Source: Thalassobius sp049116315
GTDB lineage: Bacteria; Pseudomonadota; Alphaproteobacteria; Rhodobacterales; Rhodobacteraceae
Assembly: GCA_049116315.1 (NCBI GenBank)
Contig: JAGDZD010000015.1
Span: forward strand, 248,001-312,000
Direction: 5' to 3'
Length of the DNA: 64,000 nt
The position numbers were made by a program, and so were the translations under genes. Every line of letters starts with the position of its first letter. Position 1 is the stretch's first letter. The notes below the pieces were generated by a model. It was not told the origin of the DNA. It searched no databases and saw nothing but the letters and a program-made list of their open reading frames with translations. Shown piece by piece: positions 32,164-40,890 of this stretch.

Positions 32164-32838
32164 CTATGCCGCCGCGCTTAGGCGCATCATCATCTGGCCC
32201 AAGACGCTGTTCTTTTTGCTTAGAAATGTCTTGAGGCGATCGTTGTACCCTTCTGGCACTGCGTTGATCACAGAGTCGCGTGCTGCGACAGTTTCACGCC
32301 ATGTGTTCAGTGGTTCTAGATCTTTCAGAATGCCAAAGTCCTGAATGTCATCAAAGACGTCAAAGTAGCGAAAGATTGTGGCCCAAACCCCGTCGATCAG
32401 GTGAAAGTCATCACCAGCAAAATAGGGGCCCTGAATTTCGGAATTGATACGTTCAAATTTCGCGCGCAGGGCTTGGCGTTTTTGCTCAAAGGCCGCGTCG
32501 TCTTTGGCGAGATAGAACCCACCAATGGCCGCAAGTGTTTCAGATCCAAACTCGATCCACGAGCGGTGCCGGGCTTTTTTCAGTGGGTCCGTCGGGTGCA
32601 GTGATCCCGGCGTAACTTCGTCCAGATACTCGGCGATCACTTGGCTTTCAAAAAGCACGGCGTCGTTGGTTTGCAACAAAGGCACGCGGCCCAATGGGGA
32701 TATGGGTTTGAACCACTCTGGCTTGTTGGCCAGATCGATATAGGTGCGCTCGTGCTCGATGCGCTTTTCCGACAGAACAATCACGGCGCGCTGCACATAG
32801 GGGCACAAATGATGGCTGATCAGGTGATGGGTGGTCAT
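32164..32838 (-). CDS. Glutathione S-transferase family protein (beta/omega-like)
   Basis: 224 residues. The N-terminal thioredoxin-like domain has the cysteine motif SHHLCPYVQRAVIVLSEK and PLGRVPLLQTNDAVLFESQVIAEYLDE for glutathione binding; an all-helical C-terminal domain follows. The CPYV cysteine suggests a reductase or dehydroascorbate-type activity rather than classical conjugation. ATG 32838 lies behind GGAG. It is divergent from a MarR regulator that probably represses it in response to an electrophile or phenolic compound. Confidence 0.9.
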   Translation of the reverse strand: MTTHHLISHHLCPYVQRAVIVLSEKRIEHERTYIDLANKPEWFKPISPLGRVPLLQTNDAVLFESQVIAEYLDEVTPGSLHPTDPLKKARHRSWIEFGSETLAAIGGFYLAKDDAAFEQKRQALRAKFERINSEIQGPYFAGDDFHLIDGVWATIFRYFDVFDDIQDFGILKDLEPLNTWRETVAARDSVINAVPEGYNDRLKTFLSKKNSVLGQMMMRLSAAA

Positions 32839-32861
32839 GGGAGTCTCCATTTGGATGCGTT

Positions 32862-32909
32862 TGCATGTATGTAGGTGGCACAACTTGTATTTAAATGCAA
32901 CTGCATGTA
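32862..32909. promoter_or_regulatory. Candidate MarR operators between divergent GST and marR
   Basis: TGCATGTA occurs at 32862-32869 and again at 32902-32909, exactly 40 bp apart (about four helical turns). The second overlaps the palindrome ATGCA-AC-TGCAT at 32895-32906, and ATTTAAAT lies beside it. The layout suggests two regulator dimers over the shared promoter. Confidence 0.55.
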
Positions 32910-32919
32910 AAAAGGCGAA

Positions 32920-33357
32920 ATGAAGATGCCCTCAGACACAACAATGCAGACGTGGATCCATTTGGTTCGGGTCTATACCAACGCCATGACCACAATCGAA
33001 GACGCGCTGAGCGCGTCTGGTCACCCGCCACTGAACCATTACGATGTCTTGTTTGAGCTTGAAAAAGCAGGCGAAAACGGGCTGCGCCAGTACGAGTTGG
33101 AAGCGGCCTTGTTGCTCAAGCAATACAGCGTCTCTCGGCTGGTGGAACGCATCGAAAAAGGCGGTTATTTGCGACGCGAAAAAAGTCTCGAAGATGGTCG
33201 TGGCAAGCGCTTGGTGATCACGGATTTGGGGCGTCAACTGCGCGGCGAGATGTGGCAAACCTATGGTCCGCAGATCGAATCGCTCTTTGGACAGAAGATG
33301 TCAGAGGCACAGCACATCGACTTGGCGCGTATGCTGCGACAGTTGAACCAAGACTAG
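32920..33357 (+). CDS. MarR family transcriptional regulator
   Basis: 145 residues. Winged helix: LNHYDVLFELEKAGENGLRQYELEAALLLKQYSVSRLVERIEKGGYLRREKSLEDGRGKRLVITDLGRQL, with the wing arginines and the D-x-R motif in EDGRGKR. Flanking helices form the dimer interface. It is divergent from the GST gene and very likely controls it and itself. It ends 6 bp from the convergent nnrU gene. Confidence 0.93.
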   Translation: MKMPSDTTMQTWIHLVRVYTNAMTTIEDALSASGHPPLNHYDVLFELEKAGENGLRQYELEAALLLKQYSVSRLVERIEKGGYLRREKSLEDGRGKRLVITDLGRQLRGEMWQTYGPQIESLFGQKMSEAQHIDLARMLRQLNQD

Positions 33358-33363
33358 TTTGGC

Positions 33364-34029
33364 CTAAACCAGAGGCGATACGCCAAACAGAGCACCATGT
33401 GCCCAGAGCAACGTGACATAGCAAAGCGCTGCAATGCCCAACCTCAGGAAAAAGCCCCGCCAAGACGGGGGGCGATACACCCAAGGGGCGGACTTCATAG
33501 CAATCTGCAATGTGGTCCAATCCGCCAACTCTCTGCGTTTGCGTCGATCAATCAGACGGGTGCCAAGCAGGGCAAACACTGCAAAAATTCCAAAGACAAT
33601 CAGATGGGCCAGCGTGCCATTTGCCACCAAATGGGCAGAGGCCCAAAGAAACAAGGCTGCTAGAACGGGGTGGCGTGTCCAACGGACCATCCCCGCGCGT
33701 TTGGGATCAAAAGCGGCGGTGTTGGCACCACCAAACGAAAACGGATTGGGACGCCCCAAACTGAGCGCCAAGATCAAAATCACCAGCGCCATCACAGCGA
33801 TGGGCACAAGATTGTGCCAAGGTTCCCAGTGCCAAAGCTGAACCAGCGGTGCGCGCCCTGCGGCGATCAAAAGCCAATACAGCGCCAACAGAGAAAGGCC
33901 TGAATAGCACAGACCAAAGCCACGTTGACCCAAACGCGCAACAAGGCGTGTTTTGATATCAGGCCACGTGGGAATGTTATGCGCTGCAAAAAACACGGCA
34001 AAGGCTGCTAGGAATTCGAGCCAACCCAT
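33364..34029 (-). CDS. nnrU: NnrU family membrane protein
   Basis: 221 residues with about six membrane helices. LSLGRPNPFSFGGAN followed by GMVRWTRHPVLAALFLWASAHLVANG is the NnrU signature, related to isoprenylcysteine-methyltransferase-like membrane proteins. In Rhodobacter NnrU is linked to nitric-oxide metabolism, but no denitrification genes are near. Its start is three bases after the pncB stop, so it is coupled to NAD salvage here; a true NO role in this strain is uncertain. Confidence 0.88.
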   Translation of the reverse strand: MGWLEFLAAFAVFFAAHNIPTWPDIKTRLVARLGQRGFGLCYSGLSLLALYWLLIAAGRAPLVQLWHWEPWHNLVPIAVMALVILILALSLGRPNPFSFGGANTAAFDPKRAGMVRWTRHPVLAALFLWASAHLVANGTLAHLIVFGIFAVFALLGTRLIDRRKRRELADWTTLQIAMKSAPWVYRPPSWRGFFLRLGIAALCYVTLLWAHGALFGVSPLV

Positions 34030-34032
34030 CGG

Positions 34033-35325
34033 TTAGACAACCACCTTCATGGCTTCTTGCGGGCCGACCTCAAACACCCGCTTGTAGCGCTCGATCTGAT
34101 CACTTGGACCCATCGCCTTGTTGGGGTTGTCTGACAGTTTGACGGTTGGATTGCCATTGGCCTCAACAGCTTTGCAAACCATGGAAAACGGATCCAAGGC
34201 TTTGTTTGGCATTAGGCCGCGAAAATCATTGGTCAACAAGGTGCCCCAGCCAAAGGACGGGCGTACCCGGCCGTTAAACTGGTTCTGCAGCTCTTCAATC
34301 TTGTCGACATCCAGCCCGTCCGAAAAGATGACCATCTTTTGGGTTGGATCTTCGCCGCGAGATTTCCACCAATTGATCGCCGTTTCGGCCCCCGAAGCCG
34401 GGTCGCCACTGTCAATGCGGATGCCGGTCCAGCCGGCCAGCCAATCAGGCGCGTTGTCCAGAAATCCAGCGGTACCATAGGTGTCGGGCAAAATGATCCG
34501 CAAATTGCCGTCGTGTTCTTCCTGCCAATCGGCCAGAACTTGATAAGGAGATTGGGCCAAGTCGGCGTCGCTTTGCGCCAAAGCGGCATAGACCATCGGC
34601 AATTCATGCGCGTTGGTTCCAATCGCTTCGAGATCGCGATTCTTTGCGATCAAGCAATTTGAGGTGCCGACGAATTTTTCGCCCAAGCCTTCGTTCATGG
34701 CTTGAACGCACCAATCCTGCCACAAGAAGGAATGGCGCCGCCGAGTTCCGAAATCTGCAATCCTCAGCTGATCAACTTGGCGCAGGCGCTCGATCTTTTC
34801 CCAAAGCTTGGTCATGGCGCGGGCATAAAGCACTTGGATTTCGAACCGCCCCATATCGCGCAGAACTGCACGGCTGCGCAGCTCCATCAGCACGGATAAT
34901 GCAGAGATTTCCCACAGCATGACTTCGGGCCACGTTCCTTGAAAGGTCAGCTCATATTGCCCGTCCCGCCGTTCCAGATGGTATTCTGGCAGGCGCATGG
35001 ATTCGAACCACTCCATGAAATCTGGGCGAAACATCTGACGTTTGCCGTAAAACGTGTTGCCGCGCAGCCAGGTGCTTTCGCCGCGGGTCAGGGAGAGCGA
35101 GCGGATATGGTCCAACTGTTCGCGCAGCTCCGCTTCGTCAATCAGCTCAGCCAAGCGGATGTGCTTGCTGCGATTGATCAAGCTGAACGTCACTTGGGTG
35201 TCGCGCTTGTTGCGAAAGACAGATTGGCACATCAACAGCTTATAGAAATCGGTGTCGATCAACGATCTAACAATCGGATCAATCTTCCATTTGTGATTCC
35301 AAACCCGGGTAGCAATATCAACCAT
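34033..35325 (-). CDS. pncB: Nicotinate phosphoribosyltransferase
   Basis: 430 residues. LIDTDFYKLLMCQ near the start, FGTRRRHSFLWQDW (with the region of the autophosphorylated histidine), GTNAHELPMVYAAL, IRIDSGDPASGAETAI and FGWGTLLTNDF for PRPP and nicotinate binding. It forms nicotinate mononucleotide in the Preiss-Handler route. AAAGGGG precedes ATG 35325. Its partner nicotinamidase PncA lies upstream on the same strand at 36018, separated by a divergent exported-protein gene. Confidence 0.96.
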   Translation of the reverse strand: MVDIATRVWNHKWKIDPIVRSLIDTDFYKLLMCQSVFRNKRDTQVTFSLINRSKHIRLAELIDEAELREQLDHIRSLSLTRGESTWLRGNTFYGKRQMFRPDFMEWFESMRLPEYHLERRDGQYELTFQGTWPEVMLWEISALSVLMELRSRAVLRDMGRFEIQVLYARAMTKLWEKIERLRQVDQLRIADFGTRRRHSFLWQDWCVQAMNEGLGEKFVGTSNCLIAKNRDLEAIGTNAHELPMVYAALAQSDADLAQSPYQVLADWQEEHDGNLRIILPDTYGTAGFLDNAPDWLAGWTGIRIDSGDPASGAETAINWWKSRGEDPTQKMVIFSDGLDVDKIEELQNQFNGRVRPSFGWGTLLTNDFRGLMPNKALDPFSMVCKAVEANGNPTVKLSDNPNKAMGPSDQIERYKRVFEVGPQEAMKVVV

Positions 35326-35449
35326 TTGAGACCCCTTTCGCGCACCGGTTAAATCAATCTGCTAATGGCTTTGCAAGCTACGTCGTAAGGGACCAGTATT
35401 GGGCAGCCTAAGGTGGCAGGCCAAAACCATAAAACAGGGAATATATAAG

Positions 35450-36001
35450 TTGAAAAAAAGCGCCCTAAGCTGCGCAGTTGTGTTCGCAGCACTCACAGCC
35501 CCGGTTCAAGCCGAGGACTGGTATTATGAATACGGCTCTTGGCGGGTTCACGTCGAAGAGATTGATACCGGCGAAGATTTGCGGCGCACCTGTGTCGCCC
35601 TAACTGGCGGGGACGGAGAGCCAAGTGTCTCGTTCGAGATCAGCAATGGGGACGCTGGTCCTCCTGATTACTTCCCTTCCGTTGTGGTCGAAGAAAACGC
35701 GTTTCGCCACCAAAGAACGGTCGCGCAGGATGGTCAGCCTGTCTACATCCGGTTTGACGACAATGATGTGATGGACAGCATTGTCAGGGGTTACATCGAT
35801 GAAGAAGGCTTTCAGCACGCCACAATCTCGTTTGACCACCCCCAAAGCCAATGGGTGCTTCAGGCGATGCGGCGCAACGGTCAGATGGACGTTGTGGTTG
35901 ATCACAAAGTCCTGACGGTGGCTTTTCTGAACGGTTTCACCGCCTCTTATCTAAAGGCGATGGAATCTTGCGGCTTTGACGGGCGCGGCGTTGTAAACTG
36001 A
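35450..36001 (+). CDS. Exported protein of unknown function
   Basis: 183 residues from a TTG at 35450 (AGGGA ten bases before). The TTG gives a clean signal peptide LKKSALSCAVVFAALTAPVQA followed by EDWYYEYGSWRVHVEE. The ATG at 35399 would place 17 residues before the basic n-region. The mature part contains CVALTGGDGEPSVSFEISNGDAGPPDYFPSVVVEE and two cysteines (C of RRTC and MESC). It resembles invasion-associated-locus-B-like or similar small periplasmic domains, but I cannot assign a family. Lies between pncB and pncA on the opposite strand. Confidence 0.7.
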   Translation: MKKSALSCAVVFAALTAPVQAEDWYYEYGSWRVHVEEIDTGEDLRRTCVALTGGDGEPSVSFEISNGDAGPPDYFPSVVVEENAFRHQRTVAQDGQPVYIRFDDNDVMDSIVRGYIDEEGFQHATISFDHPQSQWVLQAMRRNGQMDVVVDHKVLTVAFLNGFTASYLKAMESCGFDGRGVVN

Positions 36002-36017
36002 TCAGAGTGCGGCAGGG

Positions 36018-36614
36018 TCAGCTCAACGAGACACCTGCCGCATTCATCCCTTCCAGCGCAGCCGCAAGGGATCCGTTCAAATCAATGGCACGACAAAGCG
36101 ATAGGTGCACATTGACATCAAACCCCAGCTTGGCCGCATCCACCGCGGAATAGTTCACACAGAAATCTGTCGCCAATCCGACCATGGTCAGTTTGGAAAT
36201 CCCGCGCGTGCGCAAATATCCCTCAAGGCCTGTCGGTGTTGTGTGATCATTCTCAAAGAAGGCAGAATAGCTGTCGATTTTGGGATTAAACCCTTTGCGC
36301 AGGATCAAATCCGTCTTGGTGGTGTTCAGCTTGGGGTGAAACGCAGCGCCGTCGCTGGCTTGCACACAATGATCGGGCCATAGAACCTGTTGCCCATAAG
36401 GCATGTCAATCAGGTCATAAGCGGCGTTGCCTGCATGGCTTGAGGCAAACGAAGAATGCCCGGCTGGGTGCCAGTCTTGGGTCAAGATCACGGCATCTGA
36501 CTGGTCAATCATTTGATTGATACCAGCAACAATCTGGTCACCCTCGGGCACCGCCAGCGCGCCGCCGGGGCAAAAATCATTCTGAACATCAATCACGATC
36601 AAAGCATGGGTCAT
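36018..36614 (-). CDS. pncA: Nicotinamidase
   Basis: 198 residues of the isochorismatase-like fold. ALIVIDVQNDFCPGGALAVPEG contains the catalytic aspartate, TQDWHPAGHSSFAS the metal-binding histidines, LRKG the catalytic lysine, and MVGLATDFCVNYSAVDA the nucleophilic cysteine. It converts nicotinamide to nicotinate for PncB. AAGGAGCCC gives a strong ribosome site before ATG 36614. Confidence 0.96.
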   Translation of the reverse strand: MTHALIVIDVQNDFCPGGALAVPEGDQIVAGINQMIDQSDAVILTQDWHPAGHSSFASSHAGNAAYDLIDMPYGQQVLWPDHCVQASDGAAFHPKLNTTKTDLILRKGFNPKIDSYSAFFENDHTTPTGLEGYLRTRGISKLTMVGLATDFCVNYSAVDAAKLGFDVNVHLSLCRAIDLNGSLAAALEGMNAAGVSLS

Positions 36615-36829
36615 GTCGGGCTCCTTTGTGCCAAGGCCTAGGCAAGCTCAATCCCAAGGTCAACTGTTTGCCCCACCACGGGCGCAAAACCTTGGTGCAA
36701 AACCACGCCTCAGCATCAGCACAAGGCGCGGGGCACTGCGGCCCGGAAATTTATAGCAGTTTTGAAATCCAGCCGTTGAAACACGTATGCGTTTTTATTA
36801 AACGATCCTTTTTCGAGTGGGATGACATC

Positions 36830-38056
36830 ATGGCTGTTTTGGGCATTGATTTTGGAACTTCCAACACGGCCGCTGGCGTGAGCGTCAAAGGGGCGCCCTA
36901 TGTCATTCCGCTTGAGCCGGGTGAACCCACGTTGCCCACGGCCGTATTCCTAGACTTCAACAAGCGTAAAACGCTCTATGGCCGCGTGGCTGCGCGGGCG
37001 ATGATGGATGGCATCGAAGGCCGCTTTATGCGCTCTTTGAAATCGGTGTTGGGCACGCCACTGGCGCAGGAAAAACGTCAGTTCTTCAACGAAAAACTGA
37101 CGTTGATCGAAGTGATCGCGCGGTTCCTCGAAGAGGTTCGGACCCGCGCCGAAGCGGCAACCTATCAGAGCTATACCCACGCCTTGTCTGGACGCCCGGT
37201 GCGGTTCCATTCTGCTTCTGCCGAGCGCAACGCACAGGCCTTGGTGGATTTGGAGCAGGCCTATCATTTGGCAGGTTTTCAAGAGGTGCGCTTTTTGCCA
37301 GAACCCGAAGCAGCCGCACTGGCGGTCGGCGGAGAAGGGCGGATCCTGATCGTTGATATCGGCGGCGGCACCTCGGATTTCACCCTATGTGAACGCAAGA
37401 ACGGCAAAACCAATGTATTGGCCAGTCAGGGTCTGCGCATCGGTGGCACCGACTTTGATAAGGTGCTGAGTCTGAGCCATGCCATGCCCTTGCTTGGCTA
37501 TGGCGCCAACATCGGAAATGAGATGGGCAAAGGCCACCACAGTGCGCCGCGCGCTTTGTTTCATGATCTGGCGACTTGGGAAAAAATCACCTTTGTCTAT
37601 GGGCCTGCTTTAGAGCGGGATGTGCGCAAGTGGCAGCGCCTTGCACAGGAACCCGCGCTGTTTGCCCGGCTTGGGGATGTGCTGGAAATGCATTTGGGGC
37701 ATGATTTGGCCTATGCGGTCGAGGCTGGAAAGATCGAAGCCAACGGCGCGGACGAAGCCCAGATCAAGCTCGACGTGATTGAATCGGGCCTGTCCTCTTC
37801 TTTATTGCGGGATACGATGCTGGCTGAACTGGCAACCTATGCGGATCAAATTGGGGCCTGCGCTCTGGAAACCGTGCAAGAGGCGGGATGCGACCCGCGC
37901 TCTGTGGACCGGGTGGTTTATGTTGGTGGCTCTAGTTTGATGAGCGTGATCCGGGATCGGGTTGAACAGCAATTCCCCGAAGCAACCCCAGAAACATCCG
38001 AAGTGTTCACCGCTGTGGTGGACGGATTGGCGCAGGCAGCGGAATCTGCGTTCTGA
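36830..38056 (+). CDS. Hsp70 family protein (YegD-like)
   Basis: 408 residues. The actin-like ATPase features are intact: LGIDFGTSNTAAGV (phosphate 1), EPEAAALAVGGEGRILIVDIGGGTSDFTL (connect 1 and phosphate 2), and VVYVGGSSLMSVIRDRVEQQFP (adenosine motif). It is shorter than DnaK and lacks the substrate-binding and lid domains, the layout of YegD/HscC-related proteins. ATG 36830 is used; upstream frame codes no domain. A possible sigma-32-like promoter (TTGAAA with CGTATG about 16 bases on) lies at about 36755-36785, but this is weak. No DnaJ partner is adjacent. Confidence 0.88.
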   Translation: MAVLGIDFGTSNTAAGVSVKGAPYVIPLEPGEPTLPTAVFLDFNKRKTLYGRVAARAMMDGIEGRFMRSLKSVLGTPLAQEKRQFFNEKLTLIEVIARFLEEVRTRAEAATYQSYTHALSGRPVRFHSASAERNAQALVDLEQAYHLAGFQEVRFLPEPEAAALAVGGEGRILIVDIGGGTSDFTLCERKNGKTNVLASQGLRIGGTDFDKVLSLSHAMPLLGYGANIGNEMGKGHHSAPRALFHDLATWEKITFVYGPALERDVRKWQRLAQEPALFARLGDVLEMHLGHDLAYAVEAGKIEANGADEAQIKLDVIESGLSSSLLRDTMLAELATYADQIGACALETVQEAGCDPRSVDRVVYVGGSSLMSVIRDRVEQQFPEATPETSEVFTAVVDGLAQAAESAF

Positions 38057-38094
38057 AGCTTGTAAACAAAGGATCAGAGGCGTAAATCGACAAT

Positions 38095-39009
38095 ATGTTT
38101 ACCGTATGCGCACTCTATCACTTCACCCGTTTTGACGATCCCGCCGCGATCAAACCTGCTCTGCTAGAGCTGGCCTTGGCGCAGGGGGTGACTGGTTCCT
38201 TGCTGTTGGCCCATGAAGGCGTGAATGGCACAATCGCGGGCTCTCGGGCCGGGATTGACGCCGTTTTGGCGCATCTGCGTGCATTACCGGGATGCCAAGA
38301 CCTAGAGTGTAAGGAAAGCACGGCGTCCCAGCCGCCCTTCCCACGTATGAAGGTGAAATTGAAGAAAGAGATCGTCACAATGGGGCAGCCGGATGTGGAT
38401 CCGTTGGCCTCGGTTGGACATTATGTGGATCCGCAGGATTGGAACGCTTTGATCCGCAGCCCGGATGTGGCGGTCATCGACACGCGCAATGACTATGAAG
38501 TTGCCATCGGCACCTTTGAGGGCGCGGTTGATCCCAAAACCGAAAGCTTTCGTGATTTTCCCGCATGGTGGGAAGCCAACAAAGAGCGGTTCCACAACAA
38601 ACGCGTGGCGATGTTTTGTACCGGAGGTATCCGGTGTGAAAAATCAACCAACTACCTGATGTCGCAAGGGGTTGAAGATGTCTTTCATCTGAAAGGTGGC
38701 ATCTTGAAATACCTCGAAGAGGTGCCGCAAGACGAGAGCAGCTGGGAAGGCGAATGCTTTGTCTTTGATGGCCGTGTTTCGGTGGGGCATGGCCTGAAGG
38801 AAGGGCCGCATCAGCTGTGTCACGCCTGTCGTCGTCCAATTCTGCCCGAAGACACCAAGCGGGCCGAATTTGAGCAAGGTGTGTCCTGTCATCACTGTAT
38901 CGATCAGACCAGCGAAGAAGACAAACTGCGGTTCCGTGAGCGCCAAAAGCAGATCAAGCTGGCATCGAAGCGCGGCGAAAACCATATGGGCATCGGTCGC
39001 GGCGCGTAA
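38095..39009 (+). CDS. trhO: tRNA uridine(34) hydroxylase TrhO (rhodanese-type, YceA)
   Basis: 304 residues. An N-terminal acylphosphatase-like domain (about 1-95, HEGVNGTIAGSRAGID) is followed by a rhodanese domain with the active loop FCTGGIRCEKSTNYL. The C-terminal zinc-like cysteines are in CHACRRP and CHHC. TrhO hydroxylates U34 of tRNAs as the first step toward mo5U/cmo5U wobble modification. 38 bp after the Hsp70 gene and on the same strand. A copy of the dispersed hairpin element lies downstream. Confidence 0.94.
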   Translation: MFTVCALYHFTRFDDPAAIKPALLELALAQGVTGSLLLAHEGVNGTIAGSRAGIDAVLAHLRALPGCQDLECKESTASQPPFPRMKVKLKKEIVTMGQPDVDPLASVGHYVDPQDWNALIRSPDVAVIDTRNDYEVAIGTFEGAVDPKTESFRDFPAWWEANKERFHNKRVAMFCTGGIRCEKSTNYLMSQGVEDVFHLKGGILKYLEEVPQDESSWEGECFVFDGRVSVGHGLKEGPHQLCHACRRPILPEDTKRAEFEQGVSCHHCIDQTSEEDKLRFRERQKQIKLASKRGENHMGIGRGA

Positions 39010-39072
39010 GCGATTGCGTGTGATTGGGCTGTGTCCCTGTCATGGGTCGGTTCGGTGTTTGGCGCAGTCGTT

Positions 39073-39146
39073 GGGGGCGCTGCCCCCTCCGGTGAAATGG
39101 GATTTCACCGTTCACCCCCGCGGTATTTGACCCAAGAAAAAGATCA
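39073..39146 (-). repeat. 3'-flank composite hairpin element, copy B
   Basis: Read on the minus strand: tail GATCTTTTTCTTGGGTCAAA then TACCGCGGGGGTGAAC, hairpin GGTGAAAT-CCC-ATTTCACC (39091-39109), hairpin GGGGGC-AGC-GCCCCC (39073-39087). The GATC at the tail includes the TGA stop of the MFS gene. No U-tract follows. Confidence 0.6.
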
Positions 39147-40355
39147 GGCGTGAGCGGGCTGGGGGCGCTGGCTGCGCAGCAGGATGATCACTGCGATGGA
39201 CAGGTTGAGGGCGTTCCAACCGATGCCATTCCAAAACGCCAGTTGATAGCTGCCGGAAAGATCGTAGATCAGCCCTGAGAGCCAGCCGCCAAGCGCCATG
39301 CCAATGACCGTGGTCATCATGACAAATCCCACACGGGCACCGGCCTGTTCAGCGGGCATGAATTCCCGCACAATCACAGCGTAGCTGGGCACGATGCCCC
39401 CTTGGGCCAATCCAAACAGGGTTGAGACCACATAGAGGGAGACCAGGCCATCGAAGGGCAGGTACAAAAACAGCGCCAGCATTTGGAGCGCTGAGCCGAT
39501 CAGAAGGGTGGTCAACCCGCCCAGACGGTCGCTGAGCAGGCCAGACACCAGACGCGACGCCACACCGCCCAGCAGCATGAGCGACAGCATTTCTGCCCCC
39601 ACTGCCGGCCCGTAGCCAAGATCAACGCAGAAGGCGACGATGTGGACTTGCGGCATCGACATGGCCACACAGCAGGCAACCCCGGCGGCGCCAAGCATCA
39701 GAACAAGGGTGGTGTGGGAAAAGCCACTGGCCCGGGTGCGGGCAGCAGAGGTGGCGTTGGACTGGGCGAGGATGGCGGCGGGCACGCGGCGGCGCAACAG
39801 TTGCGCCAGAGGGATCAAGGTAAGCGGGCACATGATGCCGAGAAAGATATAGACGGCGCGCCAGCCTTGGGCTGCCTGCAAATCTGACAGAACAACGGGC
39901 CAGAACGCCCCGGACAGGTAGTTGGCGCTGGCCACGATGGCGACGGCGATGCCGCGCCGCTTCATGAACCAAAGTGAGACGTCGGCAATCAGCGGCCCAA
40001 AACTGGCCGCTGTGCCGAGGCCGATGACAAAATGCAGTATCGACAGCACCAAGAGTGTGGGGCTGAGGGTGGCCAGCAAGAAGCCGGCGCCAATCAGCAG
40101 GGCGGTGCTGGACAGCGCTTTGGTGATTCCAAGGCGATCCACAACCGTTCCAATGAGAAAGTTGCCCAGACCAAAGCCAACCATTGTCGCGATATAGGGA
40201 TAGGCTGTTTGGGCGCGATCCAGACCAAATTCACGTTCAATCGCGGGCAGGATTGAAATGATCATCCACATGCCAACGCTGCCGATCACTCCGATCAGAA
40301 CGGAGAGGCCAAGGCGCATCCAAGCATAGCGACTGTCGAGAGTATAAGTGTTCAT
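39144..40355 (-). CDS. Major facilitator superfamily transporter
   Basis: 403 residues with twelve membrane helices in two halves. VVDRLGITKA between helices 2 and 3 is the MFS loop-2/3 motif, and SDRLGGLTTL is its counterpart in the second half. The FGLAQGGIVPSYAVIVREFMPAEQAG segment resembles monocarboxylate/oxalate-formate-type or similar carriers. Substrate unknown. It stands alone between trhO and arfB. Confidence 0.88.
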   Translation of the reverse strand: MNTYTLDSRYAWMRLGLSVLIGVIGSVGMWMIISILPAIEREFGLDRAQTAYPYIATMVGFGLGNFLIGTVVDRLGITKALSSTALLIGAGFLLATLSPTLLVLSILHFVIGLGTAASFGPLIADVSLWFMKRRGIAVAIVASANYLSGAFWPVVLSDLQAAQGWRAVYIFLGIMCPLTLIPLAQLLRRRVPAAILAQSNATSAARTRASGFSHTTLVLMLGAAGVACCVAMSMPQVHIVAFCVDLGYGPAVGAEMLSLMLLGGVASRLVSGLLSDRLGGLTTLLIGSALQMLALFLYLPFDGLVSLYVVSTLFGLAQGGIVPSYAVIVREFMPAEQAGARVGFVMMTTVIGMALGGWLSGLIYDLSGSYQLAFWNGIGWNALNLSIAVIILLRSQRPQPAHA

Positions 40356-40405
40356 CCGGCACTATTGCGCGCAAATTTTGCAGTGACCAGAGCGAAAACG
40401 GCGGC

Positions 40406-40828
40406 TCAATCCGAATCGGTGACCCGACCGCGCAGCGACTTGACCTCGCCGCGTTGCTTTTTGCCTTCGATACGGCGGCGCTGACTGCCTTTGGTGGGTT
40501 TGGTGGGGATGCGGCGTTTGGGTTTGAATGTGGCTTTGACAATCAATTCGACCAAGCGATTGCGGGCGATGTCGCGGTTGCGGGCTTGACTGCGGGTTTC
40601 ATCACATTGGATGATCAACGCGCCTTCTTTGGTCCAGCGACGCCCCGCCAAACGTTTCAGGCGGGTCTTGACCGGACCGGGAATATTGGGGCTGCGTTCG
40701 GCTTCGAACCGCAGTTCGACGGCGGTGCTGACTTTGTTAACGTTCTGTCCGCCGGGGCCAGAGGCGCGCATGAAAGACTCTGTCAGCTCCCAGTCGGCAA
40801 TTTCGATTGTGTCGTTGACACGCAGCAT
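40406..40828 (-). CDS. arfB: Alternative ribosome-rescue factor ArfB (peptidyl-tRNA hydrolase)
   Basis: 140 residues. The release-factor-like GGQ lies at 26-28 in RASGPGGQNVNKVSTAVELRF, and the basic tail (KGSQRRRIEGKKQRGEVKSLRGR) is the part that inserts in the empty mRNA channel. It frees ribosomes stalled on mRNAs without a stop codon. AAAGG precedes ATG 40828. Only 32 bp upstream stands a strong intrinsic terminator, and before it a short ORF with a perfect ribosome site, so expression may be attenuated. Confidence 0.95.
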   Translation of the reverse strand: MLRVNDTIEIADWELTESFMRASGPGGQNVNKVSTAVELRFEAERSPNIPGPVKTRLKRLAGRRWTKEGALIIQCDETRSQARNRDIARNRLVELIVKATFKPKRRIPTKPTKGSQRRRIEGKKQRGEVKSLRGRVTDSD

Positions 40829-40860
40829 TGGAATGAACCTTTGGTCCGGTAATAGGAAAA

Positions 40861-40882
40861 GGGTCGCCCGATCAGGCGACCC
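40861..40882 (-). terminator. Intrinsic terminator directly upstream of arfB
   Basis: Minus strand GGCGACCC hairpin: arms GGGTCGCC and GGCGACCC with loop TGATCG, flanked by AGGG/CCCT, then TTTTCC. It ends a transcript that starts in the 41030-41070 region and lies 32 bp before the arfB start codon. Confidence 0.85.
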
Positions 40883-40890
40883 TAGAGATT

